Part shown: piece after piece, positions 50,498-58,682 of the stretch
Layout: the number at the start of each line of letters is the position of its first letter
Position numbering within the stretch: the first letter of the stretch is position 1
IMG/VR virus record: IMGVR_UViG_3300025769_000119
Span: 1 to 58,973 of that record
DNA from: a virus
DNA: 58,973 nucleotides
Strand: one strand, 5' to 3'
The notes under the pieces: generated by a model
Databases searched by the model: none
What the model saw: the letters and a program-made list of their open reading frames with translations, nothing else
Told to the model about the DNA's origin: nothing
Translations under genes and position numbers: made by a program

Positions 50498-51018
50498 TAG
50501 TATGATCTATAAGAGCTTGTAGGTTGATAAGAATCAATGCTGTCAATTGGCTCAATTCCATCTCGACCAAACACCTGCAATGGGGAAGACTTGTATTGGT
50601 TATAACGTCCTACCAAATCATTTAGCCTATCAGTAGCATCAACCTTTAAATCTCTATATGTTTTAGCAACGGAGTTTTTGTTTTGTCTCTGAATAGTAGT
50701 ATCACCTTCTTTGAGGGTAATCCAGTCAGTATCTCCCCCATAAGTAAATCCACGCAGAGAATCCCTAGCTGCTTTCTCATAGTAGTGAATCTGATATAGT
50801 GTGGAAAGAATATTTTCTTCAATTGGCAATAAACCTGATCCTGTAGCAATTTCTATAGCACCAGTATCATTAACATAAAATTCTTCATTGGTGAGGCCAT
50901 TAAGTTCTCCAATGTTGGTCTCAAGCCAACCAGAAACATAAGACACAGGAAACCTCTGCCTATCTTCTGAAAATTCGTAATTGACTATTTTTGTTGCTAG
51001 TGAGCCAAGATCATTCAT
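50497..51018 (-). CDS. Head-tail adaptor-like protein
   Basis: A 173-residue mostly helical protein (LGSLATKIVNYEFSEDRQRF, then SGLLPIEENILSTLYQIHYY and KDLKVDATDRLNDLVGRYNQ-type helices). Helical bundles of this size just after the capsid genes are usually the adaptor that docks on the portal. No motif beyond that. A CTGTAAGAT sequence, a poor copy of WGTGTAW, precedes the ATG. Confidence 0.5.
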   Translation of the reverse strand: MNDLGSLATKIVNYEFSEDRQRFPVSYVSGWLETNIGELNGLTNEEFYVNDTGAIEIATGSGLLPIEENILSTLYQIHYYEKAARDSLRGFTYGGDTDWITLKEGDTTIQRQNKNSVAKTYRDLKVDATDRLNDLVGRYNQYKSSPLQVFGRDGIEPIDSIDSYQPTSSYRSY

Positions 51019-51055
51019 TAAATAATCTTACAGCAAAACAAGCATTTAGGGAACT

Positions 51056-51427
51056 CTATAGCTCAAACAGCTTCTTAACTTCTGGGTCTTCAGTAGAGAT
51101 TACTGGTTTGGGTGATCCAGCAACAGAAACATTGTGTTGCCTCAAATAAATATCAAAAGATTTCTCTAATGCCTTTTTCAAAGAAGGTTTAGACCCCATT
51201 TCCATTCCTGAAATTCCAACCCTTTGAGCTAACTCAGTCATCTGAGAAATAGACATAGAAGCTAAAGTTTCAGCAAATATTTCTTTATCTAAAGTTTTGT
51301 AGGGGTTCATATCTTTAATCCCTAGTAGATCTTCAAGCTCCCTAGCTTTTTCAATTCTTTCGCCTTTATCTTCGTGATTTTTTCCATCAGCAAAATGGAA
51401 CCCTTGTAGGTTTTCTTGATCTGCCAT
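51056..51427 (-). CDS. Small helical protein between capsid and neck genes
   Basis: A 123-residue acidic protein. KARELEDLLGIKDMNPYKTL, then ASMSISQMTELAQRVGISGM and KALEKSFDIYLRQHNVSVAG read as short helices like a HeH/SAP-type module. Its function is not known. It stands alone between the capsid terminator and the adaptor gene, with a WGTGTAW motif 17 nt before the start. Confidence 0.6.
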   Translation of the reverse strand: MADQENLQGFHFADGKNHEDKGERIEKARELEDLLGIKDMNPYKTLDKEIFAETLASMSISQMTELAQRVGISGMEMGSKPSLKKALEKSFDIYLRQHNVSVAGSPKPVISTEDPEVKKLFEL

Positions 51428-51444
51428 AACTTATAATAAAGTAT

Positions 51445-51449
51445 TACAC
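51445..51449 (-). promoter_or_regulatory. WGTGTAW motif before 51056-51427, just past the capsid terminator
   Basis: GTGTA on the minus strand (TAGTGTAATACT), 17 nt before the ATG at 51427 and shortly past the T tract of the capsid-gene terminator, so it would restart transcription. Confidence 0.58.
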
Positions 51450-51460
51450 TAAAAAAATCA

Positions 51461-51490
51461 AAAAAAAAGAGCCGCCCCGTAGGGCGACTC
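51461..51490 (-). terminator. Intrinsic terminator after the major capsid gene
   Basis: Nine-pair stem with one mismatch (GAGCCGCCC/GGGCGACTC on the plus strand, loop CGTA). On the minus strand eight T residues follow. It lies about 20 nt past the capsid stop. Confidence 0.9.
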
Positions 51491-51510
51491 CTAAATTTAG
51501 GAAACCTCTA

Positions 51511-52626
51511 TTAGAGGATGATTCCGCAAAGAGCGCGGTCGTCAATACAGACGCGACCCTCTTCAACTTTACCATAGTAACCAATCTTATTCTGACGGAC
51601 AGAGAACTGGTCGTCAACGAGAACGTTGAGTTCACCAGTTGAACCTTCGTCAAGAACAACAGGACGGATAAGAGCGTCACGAGAACGGTCGATACCGATA
51701 AGGATCTGCTCAGAAGCTTCAGTGAAGCTCACGCTACCCTTAACAGCATCAAAGATCTTATTGAAACGCTGTCCACTACCCATTTCAAGAACTTCAATGA
51801 TATTGATACCATAGAAGCTTGGAAGACCAGCACCGCTATAAAGCTGAGAGCGAAGATCTTCTGGAGCAGCAAGTCCATTAGAAGCAGCATCGGTAGAGAT
51901 AGTTCCACCAAGAGCTTTCGTGGTGTTGATTGGGTTGTAAGCCATAGCGCGAATGTCTGCAACTGCTTCAGGAGAAACAAGCAAATCAGTCACACCAACT
52001 TTAGAACCACCAACTGGAGTACCACCAACGAAAGAGCTGTTGATACGCTTAGAGGTGGTGATCAACTGATTCAAGTCATCAAGAAGCAGAGTCGATCCTG
52101 CGGCAGAGATAATATGATCTCCTGCGGTAGCAGTGAGGCTATCTCCACCAACGAGAGCGGTAGCAAGCACGTTGAACGCAGTGCGCTCCTGCTTGAGCAT
52201 AACCTCTTGAGCCATACGAGTAAAGGTCTTGGAAACCACATCAACGCGAGCCTTCTTAGCATACTTACGGTCGAAAGCGAGTGCGCTGTCGAGAGTGTAA
52301 GTGCTAAACTTCAGCTCGTTATGAGCTGGGAAGACTTGGTTGTAAGGAAGTCCACCAGCGACTTGCTGGGAATAAACCTGTACATAATCTTCTTCAGTAA
52401 CATCGTGGAAAAGGTCAAGAGGAAGAGATGGATTATCATCAGCCTGATAAGTCAGGGTGGTGAAAAGATTTCCAACAGTCACAGCGTTGTTGATAACTTC
52501 AGTGACCACAGGTCCAAGAAGTTCTGCAACAGCTGCCTGTGCTTCGTAAGCCTCCTCACGATTATTCGAACCCATTGCGCGAACAAGGGCTAACTGATCT
52601 TCAGTTCTTTTAATAGTAATTTTCAT
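51511..52626 (-). CDS. Major capsid protein (HK97 fold)
   Basis: A 371-residue protein. N-terminal arm of helix with RTEDQLALVRAMGSNNREEA and EAQAAVAELLGPVVTEVINN, then TLTYQADDNPSLPLDLFHDV. The body includes LDSALAFDRKYAKKARVDVV (spine helix region), VTDLLVSPEAVADIRAMAYN, GINIIEVLEMGSGQRFNKIF and QILIGIDRSRDALIRPVVLD, the last in the P-domain. Composition (Ala, Val, Leu, Asp) and the place between decoration protein and neck proteins support it. Terminator directly downstream. Expected to be the most abundant virion protein. Confidence 0.85.
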   Translation of the reverse strand: MKITIKRTEDQLALVRAMGSNNREEAYEAQAAVAELLGPVVTEVINNAVTVGNLFTTLTYQADDNPSLPLDLFHDVTEEDYVQVYSQQVAGGLPYNQVFPAHNELKFSTYTLDSALAFDRKYAKKARVDVVSKTFTRMAQEVMLKQERTAFNVLATALVGGDSLTATAGDHIISAAGSTLLLDDLNQLITTSKRINSSFVGGTPVGGSKVGVTDLLVSPEAVADIRAMAYNPINTTKALGGTISTDAASNGLAAPEDLRSQLYSGAGLPSFYGINIIEVLEMGSGQRFNKIFDAVKGSVSFTEASEQILIGIDRSRDALIRPVVLDEGSTGELNVLVDDQFSVRQNKIGYYGKVEEGRVCIDDRALCGIIL

Positions 52627-52641
52627 AATCTGTGAGTAAAA

Positions 52642-53220
52642 TTAGAGGTTGATGTTAACGATTGCATAGTCTCCTGCGTGAGTATCACCAGCAGCACGAG
52701 TTCCAGTTGCAAGGACTTGACCGACTTTAACAGCATTACCACCAGCAACACCAAGTTTTCCAGCAGCGTGCCCATAAACGTCAGTTCCAACAGCAGGAAC
52801 AGCAGAACCAGTAAATGCACCTTCCATGAAAGTGAAGATACCTTTGGTTGCAACAGGGACGGACTCTCCAGAAAGAACGCACTGAAGCTCTTCTTTCTTT
52901 TGTGGGTAGAAACGAAGTTTCTCACCGTTTTCGTCAGTGTCACGAACGTCACGAAGAAGAATTCCAAGAGCAGAATCTCCAGATCCAGCAGCTTCCACAC
53001 GAAGTGGGTTAACAGAAAGTGGAGAATAAGCGTTACCCTGAGAAGTCAGGAATTCGCCTCCACCATCGACGAGATCAACAAGATCGTCGTTAAGGTTGGC
53101 GGCAGAGACTTTAACAATAAGTCCTGCCCCTTTATTTGTACCTTCCATAGCGAACATGTTGACAACATCGTTGTCATCATATTGACGGAAAGGCAACAAG
53201 TTAGTAATTTCATTAGCCAT
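52642..53220 (-). CDS. Head decoration-type protein
   Basis: A 192-residue beta-rich, Gly/Ala/Val-rich protein. It contains GTNKGAGLIVKVSAANLNDD, GSGDSALGILLRDVRDTDEN and FTGSAVPAVGTDVYGHAAGK. Its place between scaffold and capsid genes and its compact beta composition fit a decoration or minor capsid protein. No sequence motif proves it. Confidence 0.6.
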   Translation of the reverse strand: MANEITNLLPFRQYDDNDVVNMFAMEGTNKGAGLIVKVSAANLNDDLVDLVDGGGEFLTSQGNAYSPLSVNPLRVEAAGSGDSALGILLRDVRDTDENGEKLRFYPQKKEELQCVLSGESVPVATKGIFTFMEGAFTGSAVPAVGTDVYGHAAGKLGVAGGNAVKVGQVLATGTRAAGDTHAGDYAIVNINL

Positions 53221-53243
53221 AATATTTATTTGTAATTAGATTT

Positions 53244-54767
53244 TTATTTAGTAACTTCAACAGAGAAGTTTTCTTTTAGTTTTTCAACTAAAGAGATTTG
53301 TTCTGAGGCTTCAGCGTTGTTGTTAGGAATAGAAGGGGCTTCAACCTCTTCAACTTCCAGCTCATCTTCGCTAGCCTTAACTTCTTCTTGCTCTTCAGTA
53401 GCCTCTTCAGCCATCTTGGAAGCAATAGCTTCTTCGATTTTAGCTTTAACAGCCTCTTCTTGAGCAGCAATGGCCTCTTTGGTCTTGCTTGCAAAAAGAA
53501 TAGAAAGTTTCCCTTTAAAGGCATCAAAAGCTTCCTCAGAAGCCTCAACAACCTTTAACTCATCTACGACTAACTGAAGCTCTGCCTCAGTAAGTTCGTA
53601 AGTGGAGTCGATAAAGTTCATGCGAGAGTTAAATAACTCAACAGCAGCTTGAGCTTCGATCTCAGATTTGAGAGAAGTGAGTTCTGACTGAACAGCTTCA
53701 AAAGAAGCTTTCATTTCAGCAAGATCTGCTTCAGCCTTTTCACGGGCTTCTGCTTCAAGTTGAACTTTAGATTTCCAGTTTTCGGAATGCTCAGTAAGAG
53801 CATCACGCATAATCTCGCCAACGGAGCTGGCTTGATCGTCCTTCTTGACAACGGAAGCTACGCTTTCTGCAACTTGTGTCATTAATGTTTCGAATTGTTC
53901 TTTATCCATATCAAAAATATCGAATTTGTTTGTTGTTACAGTGTTTTTATTGTTTAGGGAATTTTTAATATTAATATTATCTTGTTCTGCTAAAGAATTA
54001 TCAACATTGTTTTCACTTTTCTCTGGTTCTGAAGTATAAACTCCTTTAACTCTAGCAGCAGGTTTATATGTCAATGCCGCTCCTAAAGGATAAGTTTCAC
54101 CATGAATTAATCGATGTACAGGAGTTCCATCTTTGTCCATACCTTTGCCTCCAAAGCCCTTTACATATTGCTTTAACTCTTCTGCCTGTGAACCTTCGGC
54201 AACTTGGCACTCGTCCAATCTATTAGATCCATAGACGACTTTATAGTTCTTAAATGCAAGTTCCCAACTAGTAGCAATACTTTGATATTCTTCATTTTCT
54301 TCTTTAGCGGCTTCTTCAATGGCTTCTGCTAACTCTGGAAAAATATTTTTGTAAATTAAACCAGCAGCATTAATATAAAAAGGCTCTTTTTTGTCAGCGT
54401 ATGATTCAATAGCGTTATCTTTAAAATCATACTCATCAACAGAGAAAGAAGCGTTAATCATATGCCCTACAATTTTGTGCTTCTTATGTTCAATGTTAAT
54501 CGGCTTATTAATAAATCTTTTTACTGCTGCTACGGCTGTTTCAGAATCAATACCGTCTCCGTTCTTGTTAAACTCATTAACTAAAGCTAAGTTGAAGACA
54601 ACAGGCAAAACATCAACATTCTGTGACGGGTCAAAATCTTCTGGAAGTAGAGATTTAGCTGCCTCTGCGATAGATCCTTCTGATACTCCGAACTTCTCGT
54701 AGTCAGTCTGTTTGAGAGCTTTAATGTTACAATCAAAGCTACTTACCTCAAAATCTTTTAAATCCAT
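53244..54767 (-). CDS. Prohead protease fused to scaffold
   Basis: A 507-residue two-part protein. Residues 1-240 look like a serine prohead protease: INIEHKKHKIVGHM offers His94 (conserved E-H pair) and SIATSWEL offers Ser167, with HGETYPLGAALTYKPAARVK at the end of the domain. After a polar linker (about 245-290) comes a long helical, Glu/Ala/Lys-rich region with coiled-coil character (EREKAEADLAEMKA-type) and acidic tail, the scaffold. Protease and scaffold in one frame are known in several phages. The protease is expected to cut itself and the scaffold out during maturation. Motif 9 nt before the ATG. Confidence 0.78.
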   Translation of the reverse strand: MDLKDFEVSSFDCNIKALKQTDYEKFGVSEGSIAEAAKSLLPEDFDPSQNVDVLPVVFNLALVNEFNKNGDGIDSETAVAAVKRFINKPINIEHKKHKIVGHMINASFSVDEYDFKDNAIESYADKKEPFYINAAGLIYKNIFPELAEAIEEAAKEENEEYQSIATSWELAFKNYKVVYGSNRLDECQVAEGSQAEELKQYVKGFGGKGMDKDGTPVHRLIHGETYPLGAALTYKPAARVKGVYTSEPEKSENNVDNSLAEQDNINIKNSLNNKNTVTTNKFDIFDMDKEQFETLMTQVAESVASVVKKDDQASSVGEIMRDALTEHSENWKSKVQLEAEAREKAEADLAEMKASFEAVQSELTSLKSEIEAQAAVELFNSRMNFIDSTYELTEAELQLVVDELKVVEASEEAFDAFKGKLSILFASKTKEAIAAQEEAVKAKIEEAIASKMAEEATEEQEEVKASEDELEVEEVEAPSIPNNNAEASEQISLVEKLKENFSVEVTK

Positions 54768-54776
54768 AAAATGTTA

Positions 54777-54781
54777 TACAC
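54777..54781 (-). promoter_or_regulatory. WGTGTAW motif before the protease-scaffold gene
   Basis: GTGTA on the minus strand (AAGTGTATAACA), 9 nt before the ATG at 54767, immediately before (on the minus strand, just after) the portal stop. Confidence 0.45.
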
Positions 54782-56743
54782 TTAAATTTTAGTTGAGTGA
54801 TATAAAATTGCAGCAGACATATCGTCAAGCTGATGCTTAGAACCCATATCTAGAACTTCAGGGTCAACATTTAACTCAGAAAGGTTATCTAGATTCTCCA
54901 CAACATTAGATAGTGTTTCATCCCACTCTTTTGATGGCTTAGAAACAATGATTGATTCACAAGCGCGAGAAACTAAGTCTTTCCGATCTTCATCAAGTTC
55001 TTCTAAACCAAACTTAAGAGCAAAGTCGCGGTAAGCTCTCAATTCAAACTCACTAACCATTTTAGTAGCTTCAACAATATGTTTCTTAGAGAAGTTAGAA
55101 TTAGATACTCCAATGGGGCGACCACCAGAAGGAGCTATAGGTGCAGCTTGTTCTTGAGGTTCTTGTTCGGAATCTTCCTCGTTTTGAAAGAGATTAATGC
55201 TATTTACAAGAGGCATGTAGTAACCCTCTTCCCTCTGCTCTTTGAAAGATTCTTGGGCAGACATTAGATCTTCTGCCTTTGGGAATACTCCATTATGAAC
55301 AACTTCCATTCCTTGTTGTGGAGTGAGTACTCCAAGCTCCATCATACGAGTAGCAAGCTTGGTCATGTCTGAATTATCAAGAGTATCAGTCTTAACAAAC
55401 TTAACCTCTGGCCAAGAACGCATACCAGCCGCTTTACAAATTCGACGGATCTCTGGCTGCAAGAAATCACGAATAAATTGCTGACGAGACTCTTCAAGAC
55501 GCTGGATGAAGATCTTCATCTTAAGTTGTCCATCTGCGTATTTGTTATCCCCAAGTAAAACATTCTGAAGTCCTTCTTGGATGTCACGGTTTAAAATTTC
55601 ATACTTTTCTGGACCAATTACTTTTCGGAGATCAGGAATAATGAAATCGGCTTTAGTTGTATAATCAGATACAAGAACACGACCAACGCTTTGGTTCTTA
55701 AAGATATTCTGCATAGCAGACAGGGCTTTATGGTTAACTCCACCCTTATCAGGCTCTGCACCCATAGTAACTAACAAAACAACATTTTCAATAGAACGAG
55801 AAATAGCTTGGTCAATTTTCTTAAGTTCTAATTTCTTATTGATGTCATCAAGGACAGAGAAAGCATATGGAACAGAAAGCGGCTCATAGTCTTGTTTTTT
55901 GGCAAACACTACATGTAGTAGTTCAGATGCTAATTTTATGTATAAACGCTCAGTTGTAGTAGCAGTGTTATTTTGTATTCTTACTTGGACATCTTCTGGT
56001 AAAGAGTTGTACATCTCAATCTCATGATCAGTTTTGGGATCTTTGAGTCGAGAAATCTCATATGGAGTAAGAACTTTAAAGTATTGAAAATCATTAAATG
56101 AAATAGAACCTTTAGTAGCAATATCTGTAGGGTTCATGATTAAATACTTAATAGGGATAGGCACACTTTTAGTTGCACCATAAGTCTCTAAAACCCTACC
56201 AGTATCATTTGTTTTAATCCTACCATCTACACGGTACATAAACACATTACCAGACCTATAGTATTCGCGGAAGTATTGTGACTTAATATCGTGTATTTTA
56301 ATTCTTTTAAACCAAGCATTAATAAAGTTCCTTGATTTATCAGAACCGCCTTCTAGATAAAGGTCAGAATCAGCGAAATCAGATAACATATCAATAGTAC
56401 TGCGGAAAGCTGGTACGTTAAAGTAAGCTTTCTGACATAGCTGAATAGCATCACGTACATCTACTGAATCACGGGAGTAATCAAATGGCAATAAACCATC
56501 ATCAATATTCTTGAATCTGTTTTTAGTATAACTCTGAGTAACACTGTTAGTTCTTGAACTAGAACGCTTACTAGAATCAGAAAGCCTAGAAGCAGTTGTT
56601 TCATAAAGAGATTCTCCTACTAATTCTGGAGAAAACTCTTCGGCAAGAGATTGTCTTGTTAATTCTTCAAGATTATTATTGGGAGTATTAGATTTGAATT
56701 TTTCCCAATACTCAGACCTCTTAGTATACTTACGTTTTGCCAT
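54782..56743 (-). CDS. Portal protein
   Basis: A 653-residue portal. Features: a basic N terminus, DAIQLCQKAYFNVPAFRSTI and RIKIHDIKSQYFREYYRSGN (clip and stem region), IFKNQSVGRVLVSDYTTKAD, LRKVIGPEKYEILNRDIQEG, and MELGVLTPQQGMEVVHNGVF near the C-terminal third, which is the most family-like stretch. Twelve copies would form the ring through which DNA is packaged. It lies in the usual place between large terminase and protease. Confidence 0.88.
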   Translation of the reverse strand: MAKRKYTKRSEYWEKFKSNTPNNNLEELTRQSLAEEFSPELVGESLYETTASRLSDSSKRSSSRTNSVTQSYTKNRFKNIDDGLLPFDYSRDSVDVRDAIQLCQKAYFNVPAFRSTIDMLSDFADSDLYLEGGSDKSRNFINAWFKRIKIHDIKSQYFREYYRSGNVFMYRVDGRIKTNDTGRVLETYGATKSVPIPIKYLIMNPTDIATKGSISFNDFQYFKVLTPYEISRLKDPKTDHEIEMYNSLPEDVQVRIQNNTATTTERLYIKLASELLHVVFAKKQDYEPLSVPYAFSVLDDINKKLELKKIDQAISRSIENVVLLVTMGAEPDKGGVNHKALSAMQNIFKNQSVGRVLVSDYTTKADFIIPDLRKVIGPEKYEILNRDIQEGLQNVLLGDNKYADGQLKMKIFIQRLEESRQQFIRDFLQPEIRRICKAAGMRSWPEVKFVKTDTLDNSDMTKLATRMMELGVLTPQQGMEVVHNGVFPKAEDLMSAQESFKEQREEGYYMPLVNSINLFQNEEDSEQEPQEQAAPIAPSGGRPIGVSNSNFSKKHIVEATKMVSEFELRAYRDFALKFGLEELDEDRKDLVSRACESIIVSKPSKEWDETLSNVVENLDNLSELNVDPEVLDMGSKHQLDDMSAAILYHSTKI

Positions 56744-56755
56744 GTCACAAATTGT

Positions 56756-56760
56756 TACAC
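56756..56760 (-). promoter_or_regulatory. WGTGTAW motif before the portal gene
   Basis: GTGTA on the minus strand (TAGTGTAACAAT), 12 nt before the ATG at 56743, directly past the AT-rich hairpin that follows terL. Confidence 0.45.
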
Positions 56761-56761
56761 T

Positions 56762-56789
56762 AAAGTTATAAAAGTTACTTTATAACTTT
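56762..56789 (-). other. AT-rich hairpin after terL
   Basis: A perfect 11-bp inverted repeat (AAAGTTATAAA/TTTATAACTTT, loop of 6) starts at the base after the terL stop. It has only A-T pairs apart from one G-C, and there is no T tract, so it is a weak terminator at most. Processing or partial attenuation is possible. Confidence 0.45.
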
Positions 56790-58682
56790 TCAAATTGTGA
56801 ATGGAATAAATGTAGAAACAGGTTTTTTCTCTGGAGTAACATGAAGAGAGTCAAAATACACTTTGGCAAACCAATTGCCTAGAATTAAAGCAGAATAAGA
56901 ATCTTTTCGTGCTCTATTTGGTCCCTTTTGTCTTCTTAAGTTTTGGGGTAGGTTAAATGACTGAGATCCTTGTGGGTTTGTAGCAACCTCAATGTTAGCA
57001 CATTCTGACTTTGTAAGTTCAATGATACTTTTCTGATGATCAATTAAATCAATCATCTTAGCCCCTTTGGAAGAAGCAGTAATCTTGTGGTCCCACTTAA
57101 TTTCCTCAATAGGTATGTTCTTTTTTCTTTGTTGATCAAAATGATCGTCTACCGCTCTAGCACCAAACAATATTCTTTTATGGTCTATTGCTGCTTGTAA
57201 CATCTCATTACCATTTCTAATCCAATTAGACGTTGGCTTTCTTAAAATACAATATTTTCTTTCCTTTTGGTTGTATTGATTCTTGAACTGCATAATATCA
57301 CCATGCCACTGATCTGGTTTTTCTAGCTCAACTTCAATTACTCCAATATCAACTTTAGCCTTTTTAAACAGTTCACTTTCATTACAAGAGTTTATAAATT
57401 GTACTCCTCCATTATAGTCACCGCATATACCGACAATATTAAAGTTTTCAATTAAATATAAGAAATACCTCATATGGTCTTTTAAGGACACTCCAGCCAC
57501 TGCGTAGCTATGAACAAGGCAAATCTTCTGTTCGTCCCTCAGAACCTTAAATACGTGCATTGCGAAGTGGTCTGCACTTGTGTTACCAGCCCAGTTGGGG
57601 TCAAAAGCAAGAATATAGTCATCACTTGGATTCCCAACTACCTCAACAGCAGGAAATTCTCCATCCATGATGGTGCAAGCCGCCATTTTAGATAATCTAA
57701 AGTAACCATCGCTCTCATCTACGAACTGTGCCCCAAATTCCCTCTTGAACTGCATCTCAGACATAGTTGCCTTAGCTTGTTTAAGCAGGTTTTGATCGTA
57801 TAACCTTGTAGGAGCACAATCATAACTCAATTGCATAATTAATCTATATGCATCATCAGCCGCTTGCTCATCTTCCTCGTCGTCTCTATCGAATTCTCCA
57901 AATATTAGCCCCTCATACTTTTTGTAGAGTTTGTACATGTATTCGAATTTGAATGACGGAGATGAAAGGATTATTAATTTGTTATTGGGCCATACATACC
58001 TATCTTCCTCTTTCAGCTCGCCTTTGTCGATTAGGCGGGATTCTAGTTTATGCAGTTCCTCCCTTTCAATTGGATTCTCTACAACTCCAAGGAATGGTAT
58101 AATAACTTCATTGAATATCTTTTCTGGTATTGTTAAGAACTCATCTAACACAATCCTATTAAATCGAAATCCACGCAGTCGTTCTCCATTAGCTAACGGC
58201 AAAGCTATAGCGCGGCTATTACCAATTTTTAAAGTCCATTGGTCAGTACCTTTTGTTATTTTAACTCCGCATTCTTTTGCGAGCTTTGCCTCTGGCTTAC
58301 TAAGGATATCTTCCATCTTCTGGAAGATCTGTTTTGATTGCCTAAAGCTACCTGCAATAACACCAATATTAGCATTGGGGTTCAGTAGACATTCAAGTAA
58401 CACATAAATAGCTGTAGAGAAAGTCTTAGACATACCCCGTGAGAATACGAACATAGAGTAGTCTGATACCATCATTCCCTTGATGGCCATTGCTTGGAAA
58501 GGAAATAATTTTACCCCCAAAAATAATTCGGAGGTAAATGCTATATTAGCCCTTAAGAACTTGTATAATAAATACTTGGCCTCTTCGTCGGGAAGGTCGC
58601 CATCAAGTGTTCTTAAATAAGAGTTAAACTCTTGTGCGGAGTAATCATTTCGATACCGCTGTTTTCCTTTCTGCCATGCCAT
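56790..58682 (-). CDS. terL: Terminase large subunit
   Basis: A 630-residue packaging motor. ATPase: FSRGMSKT gives the Walker A-type loop (R82-G83-x-S85-K86-T87), RIVLDEF the Walker B aspartate and glutamate (D180-E181). Nuclease: LAFDPNWAG (D361) and GICGDYNGGVQF (D422), with the third acidic residue probably in DHKITASSKGAKMIDLID (about 546-563). Cuts and pumps DNA into the prohead. The ATG at 58682 overlaps the upstream ERCC4-like gene by 38 nt. No small terminase is identified in the window. Confidence 0.94.
   Translation of the reverse strand: MAWQKGKQRYRNDYSAQEFNSYLRTLDGDLPDEEAKYLLYKFLRANIAFTSELFLGVKLFPFQAMAIKGMMVSDYSMFVFSRGMSKTFSTAIYVLLECLLNPNANIGVIAGSFRQSKQIFQKMEDILSKPEAKLAKECGVKITKGTDQWTLKIGNSRAIALPLANGERLRGFRFNRIVLDEFLTIPEKIFNEVIIPFLGVVENPIEREELHKLESRLIDKGELKEEDRYVWPNNKLIILSSPSFKFEYMYKLYKKYEGLIFGEFDRDDEEDEQAADDAYRLIMQLSYDCAPTRLYDQNLLKQAKATMSEMQFKREFGAQFVDESDGYFRLSKMAACTIMDGEFPAVEVVGNPSDDYILAFDPNWAGNTSADHFAMHVFKVLRDEQKICLVHSYAVAGVSLKDHMRYFLYLIENFNIVGICGDYNGGVQFINSCNESELFKKAKVDIGVIEVELEKPDQWHGDIMQFKNQYNQKERKYCILRKPTSNWIRNGNEMLQAAIDHKRILFGARAVDDHFDQQRKKNIPIEEIKWDHKITASSKGAKMIDLIDHQKSIIELTKSECANIEVATNPQGSQSFNLPQNLRRQKGPNRARKDSYSALILGNWFAKVYFDSLHVTPEKKPVSTFIPFTI

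Noticed and set aside
51444-51680. Minus-strand frame of 78 codons at the end of the capsid gene
   Set aside because: It crosses the capsid terminator and lies in another frame of the capsid gene; Leu/Val-rich shadow.
52114-52593. Plus-strand frame of 159 codons opposite the major capsid gene
   Set aside because: Shadow of a highly conserved capsid gene.
52678-53235. Plus-strand frame of 185 codons opposite the decoration gene
   Set aside because: Composition is Ser/Thr/Asn-rich without a domain; the minus strand has a better gene in the expected place.
57931-58407. Plus-strand frame of 158 codons opposite terL
   Set aside because: Shadow of the conserved ATPase region of terL; Arg/Ser-rich, no domain.
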